Positions 9,764-20,620 of a DNA stretch of 64,000 bases are shown here, piece after piece. The stretch spans positions 1 to 64,000 of the forward strand of contig WIXG01000397.1 in the NCBI GenBank assembly GCA_009869945.1, in the 5' to 3' direction. Position 1 is the first letter of the stretch. Each line of letters begins with the position of its first letter. The notes beneath the pieces are model-generated. The model saw only the letters and a list, made by a program, of their open reading frames with translations. It searched no databases and had not been told where the DNA came from. A program made the translations under genes and the position numbers. The stretch comes from Mesaphorura yosii (taxonomy: Eukaryota > Arthropoda > Collembola > Poduromorpha > Tullbergiidae).

Positions 9764-12724
9764 CAGTGTTCCAAAAATACCAGCAAATATTATTTAACAT
9801 GCCACCGGTAAATAGTGGTAAATAGTGGTAAATGGGTATTTAATGGTAAATTGGTATTTTGTGGTAAATATTTCTTCATGCGCGTAACTCCACTTTAACG
9901 TTGACAGTTAACGATAATAATAATAATAAGATCAGTTCTGTACGTATATTTTATTGCTGCTTTCGACTGTTACAATGACAAAATATAATGTAAAAACAGT
10001 AACTTTCTTCCACTTAAGAATAATTCATAAATTCCTTGTAATTTCAAGCAGTATCTTTCTTCCCTGTGAGAATATTTCTTCTTCTATTCTGAGTCTCTTC
10101 TGTGGCCCGAAGTGTTCTGAAGCAAAAGGTCAGCTTCATGACTTTGTCCTGTGTCAGCCTATTGCGTTTGTCTGATTGGATAAATCCATACGTTGAGAAG
10201 ACTCTTTCCACTGAGGCAGTACTTGCCTGGCAGCGGTACATCGGCACCAAGTAGTCAATCAGCTGTTTCGGTATTGAATTTCGGTTTTGAAGATTTGTCC
10301 ACCAATTTGCTGGGCTTGAAATGTTCATGACGCTTTCATTCATAGAAGTCTTAGGAAATACATTTGTATCTGAAGCTTGAAACGCATGAGCCACCGATAC
10401 GAACTCGGGTGAGATCTGAAGAAGCTGCTGAAATGCAAGCTCCCTTTCCAGCTCGGAGAGTAATACGCCTAAGGAATAAAAAATGCATTTAAATTGGACA
10501 CAGGAGGATGTGAATACATTCCATGCTATATCAAAATTACTCACCCTTGTATTTTGGATGTAGCAAATATGCCACGAAGAAGAAGTCCTCTATTGCTGCC
10601 TCCATTCTTTTCTTAATTTGGTCTTTGTGGGACCACAAAGTTGGACTTGCGTGTAGGGTCAGCCAAGCGTGCAGTGCATCAGCGACATTAGCTTCGTCCG
10701 ATTGCAACTGAAGAACAAAACAAAAACATTTTTAGATACTTATGCAGCCTGAACCAAACTGTTGGCTCTTCCTACCGTTACCTTTAGAATTTGCGCTGAG
10801 ATCTCCATTTGAATCAGCAAATCTTGGGCACTTCGGAATACATCCAAGCTGTTTACTGCCTCCGTTACACTGTTGGAGCATGCCCCTTGTTGTGAAACTT
10901 CAATGTATTTTGTTCGGTTTAGTAAAAACACTCGGATGCATTCTAAGTGGCTGATCCACCTGGTACTTCCAGGAAGCTGTGGCTTAAGACCATTCTTCTG
11001 TTTAAGCAAGGCTGCTGCTTGATGATGGTCCCTGAAGTATTTTGACATCTGGACACGCAAATAATTATTGGATAACTTAAATTCAATGATATTCCCTTAA
11101 TTTAATTTACCTCATTAATCTTCAAAACCACTGTTTTTGGAGTAACGTCTTCGCAAAGAAGGTTTAGCATATGAGGCGAGCAACCATAGAAGAACAAACC
11201 CTTATTTCTTTCTTGCAGTAGTCGTCACATTTTCTTCATAACATTACAATTGTCAGAGCTTCCTCCAATGACCTTAAAGTCAATGCTCTTCAAAATTTCG
11301 ATGGATTCCTCTTTCTGGGCACAATATTCTGCGATCTTCTTTTCGTCGTGACATTCGATGCAGTCAATTAGGTATGCGTTTGCATTGCATACAACAGTGT
11401 GAGTCAGTGACGGAGTGTTGTGTATGTCACTCCACCCATCTTGTATTAGAATACCACTTTTGCCTTGCAGATCATCCATCATATTTTGCCTCAGTTCATC
11501 GTAGGTCACGTTTAAAAATTTCCCCTGCAAATCATACTCCGATGGTGGCACGTATCCAGGGCGTAATGTGGAGCACAAATTCATCCAAGTTTCCAAACTG
11601 CAGTTACTGAACGCCAAATTTGCACTTTACCAAAATTTGGCTACAGCTTTGTCGAGGGCTTGTTTCTGAGTTTTCGACGTGCTAACCACGCTTCCTGTAA
11701 TTTTAGGTTGACAGTACTTCGACGGTTGAGTTTTGCCATCTGCATCGAATGCGCCTGAAAAGACATAAGCCCATTTAATACTCACAGTTAGCTTATATGC
11801 GCTGCCTTAAAGCTTTTCTTACCTGCATCGTCAGTTTTAGCCAACTTAGGAGTCGTTATGCACAAGTTGTAATGCTTCCTGAGTCTTGGCGCTTGCGAGC
11901 TTATTTTATTGCCACATTTATTGCATTTCTGGTGTTTTTGAGTCGACCCGTCCGGGAGCGTCGTTATTATTTCAGTGAAGTTTGTCCATATCGCATCTTT
12001 AGGTTTACCGCGAGTACGAGTTTTGTATTGAGATCTTGAACTGCCTGCTGATTTCATACTGGTGTCGCTTATTTGTGATGAATCTTCTCCATCATCTGCG
12101 TCACTTGCTTGATCAAATTCTTCGACATCGGAATGCTGCAAGCTGCTTTGTGGTTGGTCCTCGTTGACTTGGGGACTTGACGCCTGTGACGACGGTGAAA
12201 ATGTTCAACTGAAGGAGGCGGCGTTGGTGATAACGGTAGCGGCACGACCCAATATTCATAGCCTTCCTGCATCTCCTCATCGTCTTCAGTTGGTTCGAAT
12301 TGGTGCAAATTTGGGGGGGGTGTTCAGATTGTCTGTCATTTTACACTCAATCCCATTAAGTTCACAAGTTCACCACTCACTTAACTTATGCTTAGGATTC
12401 GTGTCTACTTTTATACTCAATGCTAACTTGGTTCTAATTTATTGAACTGTAGCAACTTCAAGTCCCACTGACTCACCCGAGTGCGTATCGGTGACTGCTT
12501 TGCATCGCTTAATGTACACTGTACACGCACTGCGTACAAAGCGTCATGCAATGCCACGTAGCTCAGTACTCGGCGAGGAGTGTCTTGAATTTTTGAGAAT
12601 TCCGCTCAACAAGGAATATTTTTCATTATTTACCATTTACCCAAAATGGAATATTTAACATAACGTTATTTATCATTATTTACCACAATATTTACCACCT
12701 GTTATAAACCATCTCAGAACACTG
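9764..12724 (-). mobile_element. hAT DNA transposon, complete with TIRs and TSD
   Basis: The 2961-bp element begins CAGTGTTCC and ends in the inverted form (GAACACTG), with the outer 8 bases identical. It is flanked by exact 8-bp duplications GACTCGTA. Both ends carry subterminal clusters of the word GGTAAATA or its complement TATTTACC (9808-9870 and 12625-12700), likely transposase binding sites. It encodes a minus-strand BED-finger transposase. The equivalent point in the sister block (near 41358-41370, TCTCGACTCGCTG) has no insert, so the insertion came after the duplication or was never in copy B. Confidence 0.95.
10044..12141 (-). CDS. hAT transposase, BED-finger type, multi-exon or degraded
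   Basis: Four minus-strand blocks in transposase order. 11788-12141 has an acidic Ser-rich start and a BED zinc finger (CNKCG, then RKHYNLC). 11225-11617 contains the catalytic core start ('GILIQDGWSDIHNTPSLTH' and 'GGSSDNCNVMKKM'). 10740-11060 includes 'STRWISHLECI'. 10044-10544 has the C-terminal dimerisation motif ('CQASTASVERVFSTYGFI', then 'KRNRLTQDKVMKL'). Spacers between blocks are short and AT-rich with plausible splice signals, so a spliced gene is possible. I could not join all blocks in frame (a poly-C run near 12314-12321 also disturbs the N-terminus). Activity is therefore uncertain. Confidence 0.8.
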
Positions 12725-12732
12725 GACTCGTA
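12725..12732. repeat. right target-site duplication of hAT element
   Basis: GACTCGTA, identical to 9756-9763. Confidence 0.95.
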
Positions 12733-13134
12733 TTTCACTCGTCTGTTCGCTTATGTTCATTCAATGCACGAGTAACTCGGCTCTGAATTCAATTGAAATT
12801 CCCCTCGCCTGTCCTGCCATTCAGAATGACCAGGAGAATCTTTTTATAAAGGATGTGAGCCAGACGACAGGATTATCTTTTTCTACCCGGTCCGAATTTG
12901 TTAAAAGCGCGGAATCTTCGAATTGAACCCATGCAGTTTTGAGAAAAGGCGACTTATCTTAATTAGGCTGATTAATTCTTTCTTACTTAGAGGCAAACCA
13001 AAACCCCCAATTGATTTATTTTGTCCCAATTAATTCGACGACGCACTTAATTAACTAAATTACCCGATTTCGGTCGCAGAGCTTCAACGACACACTCGTC
13101 GGCCATATCCAGGCATCTTTTAATAACACGCATA

Positions 13135-14216
13135 ATGAATTTGTGGGACACAAGGTTGGGAGCGGTTTTTGGCTTTCTGGGGCTCCTGGCCGGTGCCAGT
13201 GCAGGTAAATTGCTTCTCAATCGCATGCAAGCAATGCCTAAATACGAAGAATAGAAAGTAACTCTGATTGAATACTTAATTTGTGTCCAGTTAAGCGAAT
13301 TGGGAACCGAACCGTGGCCGAAATCGTCGTCGCCAGTGAGGTGCCCTTTTACGACCTGATCTGTCCCCACTCGCACTCCGTGTGCTTCTAGCAGTGCTAC
13401 GACCCCGAAACGGAGGAGTGCGTCGACGACCGAATCGCCTGCCGCAAAGACCAGGCCCGCTGTGGGAATTCGGGGTGCTACGACCCAGACAAGAAGGAAT
13501 GCGTTCAGTCCGACTCGCCCTACGAGACTCCGCTCCTTTGCCAGCGGGGCGAACGCGTTTGCGGGCGGCGGTGCTACGACACGAACTCGGCGGAGGTCGT
13601 ACGCAAGTGGCTGCGATGCACGGTGGCGGGAGCACTCTGCCCGCCGGGGCAGGAAGGCTGCAATCGGTCGAGTTGCTACTTGTCCGCCGAAGCCTGATAT
13701 GCGATGCGGGGAAGGAGAAATGCGGTGACGGGTGGGAGTGCTTCGACCCCGAGACGGAAGACTGCTCCCCGGACGCCTGGAATAAAATCTGCTACAAGAG
13801 ACGAAGCGCATGAGACTGGGATCTTTGTTGCCGGGCGCATAACGAAACCTGCTACCCGCGCGGAGCCCAGCCAGGTTATGGCCCTCATGCCTGCCCGAAA
13901 GCGCAGGGCGTGTGCGGGTACGAATGCTTCGACCCCAAGACGGAGACCTGCCACGAACAGTCGTGTAGTTTGTGGGCCGGGATGCTACGACCCTGCCAAG
14001 CATGTCTGTGTGTGAAGGGAAGGGTTTTGTGCAGGCCGGGAGAAGACGCCTGCGGTGCAGTGCTAACCTAACCGATCCGAGCGGAGCCTCCTCACCTGCT
14101 ACGACGACCGAACTCTCTGCCGGGAGGGGAAACTGGGCTGTGGTTGCAGGTGCTACCATCCCCAGACGCACTCCTGCAACAAAGTACCGAACGGAAAGTG
14201 GAGTTGGAGTGATTGA
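13135..14216 (+). pseudogene. Cys-repeat secreted protein pseudogene (copy A)
   Basis: Copy of the intact gene at 41870-43287. The signal-peptide exon (ATG 13135, donor at 13205) and the acceptor before 13291 are kept. In exon 2 the codon equivalent to CAG in the intact gene is TAG (near 13388, 'HSVCF' then stop). A second stop (TGA) comes near 13695, and more stops and frame changes follow (near 13810 and beyond 14000). About two Cys-repeat units are missing: 'CQRGERVCG' is joined directly to the part equal to 'CYDPNSEEV' of copy B, as expected from recombination between repeats. The end 'TEW/SWSD'-equivalent stop is at 14214-14216. Confidence 0.85.
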
Positions 14217-14973
14217 GAAATGAATGGGCGCGTGATGGACCCAACTTCAAATTTTCATTCAGCTGATGCAAATTTGGAACTGTTTTCTTGCTGAACTCGT
14301 TTATTCATTTCTTTATACACGTTCTTCGCGAATTGCAGTGATTAAATTTAGATTAAACTTAGTAGCATGTGGAGAGTGCCACTTCACCATTTGCTATTCG
14401 CTTGCAATACAACTACTATCAGTGTACTTTGTACATGTACTGACGTACTTTTCCTTCGACACAGGGGAAAAAACACGCTCCACGCGTGGAATCTGCCCCA
14501 TGTTGACCTCTAGCTCGAGATCGCGACCACATGATTACGGCTGTCTTTGCTTTCGCTGATTGCTGATTGGGCCTCTCATCTTCGTGATTCGCTACGAGTG
14601 CGAGTTAGCCGCATGAATCTTTCGCTGAGTTGAGTTTGATGACTCTGCTGCTCGTGGTAACCTTGCCCCTGCTCTGCTCTTGCTCCTCCTGACCCCTTCA
14701 CCTTGTTTACGTTAAAGGTTACAAGCAATAAAAGAAATCAAGGACTTCAAGGAACAAGCAGCATGCAGAACGAGTCGCCTGCCAATCATGAACTGGAACT
14801 GGATCTCAAGACGTTTCTCGAGCACAGCCAAACACGCACAAGACACAGGACAGAAAAAAAAATAACACAGGGCATCAGGCATTCTTCTTTCGAGATTTAT
14901 GTTGAGAGCGTCGCGTCTCTTTCTCTCCTCGTCCAGAGAATCCAGTTCAGTTACAGTTCAGCATCTCGCCAGG
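14217..14973. other. intergenic region upstream of monooxygenase gene
   Basis: No gene seen. The right end carries the promoter and 5' UTR of the gene beginning at 14974. An upstream ATG at 14899 is in frame and would add 25 residues. Confidence 0.4.
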
Positions 14974-17114
14974 ATGCATTCACATTCACTCTCTTCGATT
15001 CTGCGCCTCGTCCGAGTGGCAATCGCGCTGGCGGCGCTGACCGTCGTGGCGCCTGTCTCCGCCGTGCAGTACGCCAATCCCCGGCCGACCCCCCGCACGC
15101 CAGTCCTCGCCGGCTCCCACCAGCAGCTCTTCCTCGACCCGGCCAACAAGTACCACCTCTCCTGGACGAAATCCGACACCCTTAAAGAAGCCACGTTCAC
15201 CGTCTCCGTTCGAACCCGCGGGTGGGTCGGATTCGGCATCTCCCCAAACGGCGGAATGATCAACTCGGACATCGTCATCGGGTGGGTGGACGCGGAGTCG
15301 GGCGGAGTGCACTTCCACGACCGGTTCGCGCACGGAGAGACGCTCCCCGTCATCGACGAGAGTCAGGACTGGCGCCTCGAGTCGGGGGCTGAGAACGGGA
15401 CGCACACGACCTTCGTCTTCTCCCGCCCGTACAAAACCTGCGACGACCACGATCGGGACATCCTCGACGGAGTGATGCGGATCATCTGGGCGTACGGGGA
15501 CGAGGACCCCGCGGACAAGAACCAGATTCAGATCCACCACCTCTCGAAGCGGGGGTCGAAATCCCTCCGCCTCCTCATGGAAACGACGGTGGCGGACGCC
15601 GAGCTGGAGCCCGACGTCGACACGTGGGACATCCTCGCCAAGAACTCGCGGGTCCCCGACAAGGAGACGACTTACTTCTGCACGCTGCACAAGGCGCCCG
15701 TGGGGAGGAAACGGCATATCGTCAAGTACGAGGCGATCATCCAACCGGGCAACGAGCAGCACGTGCATCACATGGTCCTCTTCCGGTGCCAGCACCCCGA
15801 TCCCCGCAAGCTAGAGAAATTCTTGAGCCAGCAGGACCACGAGTGCATTCCCGGCCTGAACAACATGCCGCCCGACCTCCTCAACTGCCGAGCGTTTTAC
15901 ATCATTTGGACGGTCGGCGGCGGGCCCTTTTCTTTTCCGAAGGAGGCTGGGCTCCAATTCGGGAGTAACGACCCGTCCGACGTGAACTCGCTGTACTACA
16001 TGCTTGAAATCCACTACGACAATAAGTACGGGGTCAAGAACATCGTCGACAATTCAGGGATCCGACTGTATCTGACGAAAACGCTGCGGAAGTACGACGC
16101 TGACAATTACGTCATGGGCTCGGCGGAAGACTACCGAATCGTGCTTCCACCGAGGCAGCCTCAGCTGATTGTCGCTGGTCACTGCTCGCCGGAATGCCAC
16201 GACGACGTCATGCCCGAGCAGGGAATCACCGTCATGTCCATCATGGTCCATGCTCACTTGTACGCGACGCGGATCCGCGCGAGGCACTTCAGGGGGAATG
16301 TCGAACTGCAGCCGCTTGTTGACGAGAAGCATTACGACTTCAACTATCAGGATTATTGGCACTATCCGGAGCCAAGGAAGATTCTGCGGGGCGACCAAAT
16401 CACTGTGGAGTGCTACTACAACACGACGGGAGAGGAGCGGGCGATTTTGGTAAGGAGGCGGGGTGGGATGGGAAACTCAAATTTTGGCCGAAAATTCAAG
16501 TTTTAGCGCGAGAACTCATATTTTTCTTTGAAAAAGGCCGCTGATTCTTTCCTTGTCGACTGCAGGGCGGTTTTCAGACCTCCGAAGAGATGTGCCACGT
16601 GTTTATCGCGTACTACCCACGAATGGCGGACGACCGCTCGTGCTTCAGCGGGCTCTCGCCGACGACAATCGCGACTTTCGCTGGCGTGGACGAGCTCGCG
16701 CCGATCGTGCCCGAAGTGGATCCGGTCATCGTGAGCCCGCGGGCGTTGAAGGGTCAGAATCTGACGACGTACCTGCAGCAGAAGACGGATTGGGACGACA
16801 AGCTGGTGGCAAACTCCCTGCATATGCTCCGCTACGCCCCGAGACAGACAATGTGCTACTACCGCCCGACGGAGAACGTCCACATCACGGAGCACATGGT
16901 CGGCTACCCGAAGGACCTCATTGAATGGGTCGAGCAGCGGCATTGCACCGCCGGGTTCGGGGCGGCCGTTGAAGGAGGCGGAGGGCTCGGATGGTTGGTC
17001 ATCGCGGGGATCGTCGCAGCTGTGCTTGTCGTAGGCCTGGCGGGCTGGTGGTACCTGCGACGGAGACAAAGAACAGAATCGAACGCGAGCATCAGCTTCG
17101 GGCGTGTCGGGTAG
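14974..17114 (+). CDS. DBH-like copper monooxygenase (MOXD1-type)
   Basis: Secretory-pathway, copper- and ascorbate-dependent monooxygenase. Two exons, 14974-16449 and 16566-17114, are joined across a 116-bp intron and give 674 residues. ATG 14974 gives a signal peptide (about 30 residues). A DOMON domain follows (residues about 50-190, 'GWVGFGISPNGGM'). Then come the two copper type II domains: CuH site 'QHVHHMVLFRC' with His265/His266, CuM site 'HAHLYATRIRARH' with His426/His428, and the Met ligand in 'TSEEMC' (Met501), encoded just after the splice. The C-terminus has a transmembrane helix and a short basic tail, so it is membrane anchored. It fits MOXD1 or tyramine beta-hydroxylase relatives; the membrane anchor and DOMON favour MOXD1-like. 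Substrate unknown. AATAAA at 17187. Confidence 0.9.
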
Positions 17115-17506
17115 CTACTTTTTCTTTGTATGCAATTAAGTAACGAGATAAGTCAGTGCGTATGAAGAAGAGATTGCTAGAATTTTAATAAATCCTTATG
17201 CTTATGACTACGATTATGATTATAGTTTGGAACTGTCAACTGAAGTCCAAGGCCGGCAATTTCACATCAAGTGTTTTTTTTTGTTGCGACTTGCGAAATG
17301 CGGCCGCTTTTCCTCGTACGAAAGGTGAACGGATCAACAGAGCGCAAGAGTAGCGGAAGCCCTCACGCAAGATTTGATCCATCATATAAGCTGTTTGTCA
17401 ATTTATTTGAGTGGATGGGCTTGGGTTTGGTTTCGCCAAAGCTGGAGCTGGGGCTTCACACGCGCGCGCGTGCAATCATGAACCATTTTTGCGTATTTGT
17501 TTTTAT
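17115..17506. other. intergenic, convergent 3' ends
   Basis: Holds the 3' UTRs of the monooxygenase gene (AATAAA 17187) and of the minus-strand transporter exons (AATAAA in complement just left of 17507). No gene is seen. Confidence 0.4.
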
Positions 17507-17845
17507 TCATGAAGCCAGATCGTGGGCGTGGACGAAACTGAAGGTCACCAGGAGAAGAATCTGTAAACATAAAGACGACAAGTTAAAAGAAGAGCAGTAA
17601 AGACCACGTCCATGTCAATCAAAGGACATGGCATGAAAACTTCTTTGATCTTCACTTACTTTCATCGCGTGCAGCCCGACGGTGAGTAGGCACTGCGCCC
17701 GGAAGCCGACCACGTCGAAGAGGGCGCCCGACAAGCTCGGCGCCACTACCATGCCCAGCGAGAGGGCGGCGCACCAGATCCTCGAGATCAGCTCGTGCAC
17801 GCGGAGCTCCTCATCGGTGGAGACGAGCGCGAATCTTCGTCCGTT
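17507..17845 (-). pseudogene. MFS transporter C-terminal exons (SLC18/SLC22-like), rest missing
   Basis: Exon 17660-17845 has a clean acceptor (ATGCAG) and donor (GTAAGT) and is in phase 0. It encodes an MFS helix pair: 'SRIWCAALSLGMVVAPSLSG' then 'ALFDVVGF'. The last exon, 17507-17560, follows a TTTACAG acceptor and encodes 'ILLLVTFSFVHAHDLAS' and a stop, with AATAAA right after. The motif GxxxxPxxxGxxxDxxGF is typical of helices 10-11 of MFS carriers. No upstream exons with MFS helices were found to the right: the frame meets stops before 18060. The piece is probably a gene remnant, or a gene whose other exons lie beyond a rearrangement. Confidence 0.5.
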
Positions 17846-19138
17846 CTGCATTGCGATAGGGTACGAAAACGACAGACGGTTCTTACACTCTACGCCCTCG
17901 CGTCGGTCCGTAACATTGTCTCGGCATGGGTGAGCTTTCACAACAGCGCGAACGCGTACGCGGAGTTGTTTGGGCTTCGTTCGCGCTCCCAGTTACACGT
18001 GTTCGAGGACGTCTTCGTGTCCTGGATGGACGTGACCTGTCACGTTCACTGGGTTCATCACACGTCGAATTTTTGCCTTTCCAATGCGTTGCTCACGTTT
18101 CTCCTCTTTTTCGTTTCAAACCAATAAATATTGTTGATTGCAGTCAATGTCGCCTCTCTCCTACTTTGTCGTGTTAAATTCCAGCGTACAGTTTTCATCA
18201 CCTTTAAAATGCAACGTACACTCTCGAGGGCCGTAACCATACTGCGGTGGTCGTCGTTGTTAGAAAAGCATCGGATAAGAATTCGGCTGCTGCTGTTGTG
18301 CGGGCGGCGGCGGAAAGTTGTGGACACGAAAAGTTTCGTTGACTCGGATGCGTTTCACCAGGTCGCATTTTTCTCCCCGCCTGCTCGTCGGGTGCACACC
18401 ACCGGCACTCGCAGTGCACAAATTGTGAAAAACTGCAGTCAAAATCAGGGTCAAAGTCAAGGGCTCTAATGGCGTAAGAAATGCAGGAAGCCACTGTCAA
18501 CGTCGTCTGAATTGATTTGGAATCAAGAAGCCAATTTCAACGGAGATTTGCAATTTAATTCTATTTGATCACGATTTACTCGGCGTGTGAACGAAAGACA
18601 GACTGTAATTCAAACTGTGACTCTTTCATTGTATAAGATCCGATACACAAAAGGCCTTTCTGATGTGTGCGGTTATTTTGCAATTTGAGAACAAGAACAC
18701 GACCTAAATTTCAAATCATTCATGAAGCTTTCGAATTCTGAATTCTGGACTCTGGAGTTGCAATTTTTTTTAGCTTCTTTCATTCATTCGTTGGGTGACG
18801 GATCGGAAGAGAACGAAGCCATGGCTACATTCCTGAGTTCAGAATTCGCTGGCACATATTAGTGAGCGTCTCTTAGGTTAGGAACCCAACTACCATTATT
18901 AACGTAATTTGAAATCATGAAATGGCAAGGGGGAAAATCGGTGTTCAAAAAGTTGAAAATTGTCGACTGTGTTTTCAGTCCTCAAAATTCTCATTCTAAA
19001 CTTTATTCTCGAGTTCATCTACTCAGACATGCATAAACTGCACATTCGGCATGCCAATTGCTTTTGTCGGTTCAAATCACGAAACGTTACTTTTTACAGA
19101 GATTATGCAATTTTTTTACTATTAATATCATCAAGTTT
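17846..19138. other. intergenic region, no supported gene
   Basis: An open minus-strand frame at 18260-18460 looks superficially like a signal peptide plus a Pro/Gln-rich tail ('PPPPAQQQQP'). It starts at TTG rather than ATG and has no partner exon that I can support. Confidence 0.35.
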
Positions 19139-20620
19139 TTAATGACGAGTTTCGTTGGTTAAAAACTTGTCGGGGTAGACAACAAAGGGCCCGCAGGTTC
19201 CCTTCATTTGGTAGAGATGAACTTCCGTATGGGGAGGCACTGGAGCCCGAATCGTTGTCTCCGTTTCATGTTCAAATGCCGAGAGCAACGTCTTTTCCTT
19301 CTCACTGCCCATCGTCTTGGTAGACGCGAATTTCTGGTCAAATTTTGCCGACAGTGTCGCCTTGGCTGTTTTGGCAAATTCATACTCAACGCTTGCCTCG
19401 ACGCCCCATGAATTCTCGACCGAGTTGGCCTCACTCATCGTCTCGAGATTCCGCTTCGTTTCACTTGAAGAAAATCCAACCTTTGCACGACGTGAGAGTT
19501 CGAGGATTCCTGACCCTGCATTGTTGAGGGCACCAATTTCTTGCCACTGCAACTCGGCATCACAATCCTTGGCTAGGTCAGCAACTGAGACGGCTTTGAG
19601 TGGGCAACAGTAAATGTCCAGGGCATTGAGACCCGTGTTGTCATCTTAAAAATGGTAATCAGTCTGAATTGTCTTGAAATGTAATTTAACACAAGATAAA
19701 GAATTGTATTCGTACCATGATGAGTCGTTTCAACTCGTGTTCGAAGTCCGCAAAGTGCGCTACCCTTTGGACACTCTTTCTTGTCCTTTTCTTCGTTCTG
19801 CCATTTTCCAGGTTCGAAATCCAGCTCCACATGTAGCATTTTCCCATCACTACACCTAAGCTTCAGATTGGTGGCTCCAGTGTCGTCTCCAGTCCCTTGC
19901 CTTTCCTCAACCTTCAGTACAGCTCCAACAACAAATCCATTCTTGCAGAATCTGGGTGACGTCCACGTGGGTTTGGATTTGCGCAGGAATGTGTAATAAT
20001 GTACTTTGCTCGCAATTTGACACATGTTGGACGAATCGGTAGTTGCTGCTTTAAAACTGGCAGAGCAATAAAGCCGAATGCCAACTAGTCCATTGTCATC
20101 TGCAGCACCAAGACCATAACTTTGGTACGGTTGAGAAAGGAGCTGAAAACCTACGACGTGTTGACCAAGTGGACAGTATTCACTTCGACCCCAACCACCT
20201 GCCTCAAAATCACTTCGCAACTCAAGCGTTGCAATTTTCTCTGCGGACGGAAAATGGAATTATTAAATTTAGGCACGAATTGTGTACAAACGGCAAAATG
20301 TAATGACAGTTACACGTACCTGGATCTTCAGGTTGTGTGCAGCGTTTCTCAATTGGACCGCATTGCTGGTCACCACATTTAAAGTACCCGTTTCGATCAA
20401 GTTCGGCGGTGCAAGGCCCGTTGCATCGGTTGCCATAAATGTCTTCGCCTTCTGAGAGTGAGCAGTAATCCCATTTCCATTCAGTCTTGCACCAATTGTA
20501 CGAATAACCACGGGATTCACACGAGTCCAAGCAAATTTCCCCTCCGGTAGTCACATGCACCGAATTTCCTTGCACGACTCCCGCCAAGCCAAGGTCAAGC
20601 AACAACAGCAACAAAATCAT
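19139..20620 (-). CDS. secreted VMO-I domain protein with aerolysin/natterin-like C-terminus
   Basis: Three exons (20320-20620, 19716-20240, 19139-19644) with introns of 79 and 71 bp in matching phase give 443 residues. The order is: signal peptide (first 18 residues, Leu-rich); a Cys-rich N-terminal module (about residues 25-98) with a 'GYSYNWCKTEWKWDYCS' motif; and a VMO-I beta-prism domain (about 103-300) with 'YCPLGQHVVGFQLL', 'DDNGLVGIRLYC' and 'DDNTGLNALDIYCC'. The last about 130 residues have the alternating Ser/Thr-rich strands and 'VPPHTEVHLYQMKG' end seen in aerolysin, natterin or MTX2 type beta-pore formers. VMO-I domains bind glycans in egg envelopes, so the likely role is glycan-targeted membrane binding for defence or egg coating. 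VMO-I is a firm call; the pore-former part is inferred from pattern only. Confidence 0.8.

Larger units (their letters stand above)
7780..14216. repeat. segmental duplication, copy A (decayed)
   Basis: Same gene order, orientation and intergenic sequence as 38745-43287: minus-strand calpain, shared spacer, plus-strand Cys-repeat gene. Matching spacer words include GGTCAATTAATTATCTGCGG (near 8428 and 40669) and CCCAATTAATTC (near 13025 and 41759). Copy A additionally carries about 700 bp at 8580-9290 and the hAT element at 9764-12724. Both genes in copy A are broken. Confidence 0.85.

Noticed and set aside
13047-14171. 374-codon minus-strand open frame
   Set aside because: It is the antisense of the GC-rich Cys-repeat pseudogene. 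The same antisense openness is seen opposite the intact copy, so it is a codon-bias shadow.
14986-15795. 269-codon minus-strand open frame
   Set aside because: Antisense shadow of the copper monooxygenase gene, which has clear domains on the plus strand.
18260-18460. possible small secreted Pro/Gln-rich protein on the minus strand
   Set aside because: It begins at TTG with no in-frame ATG, and no upstream exon could be supported.
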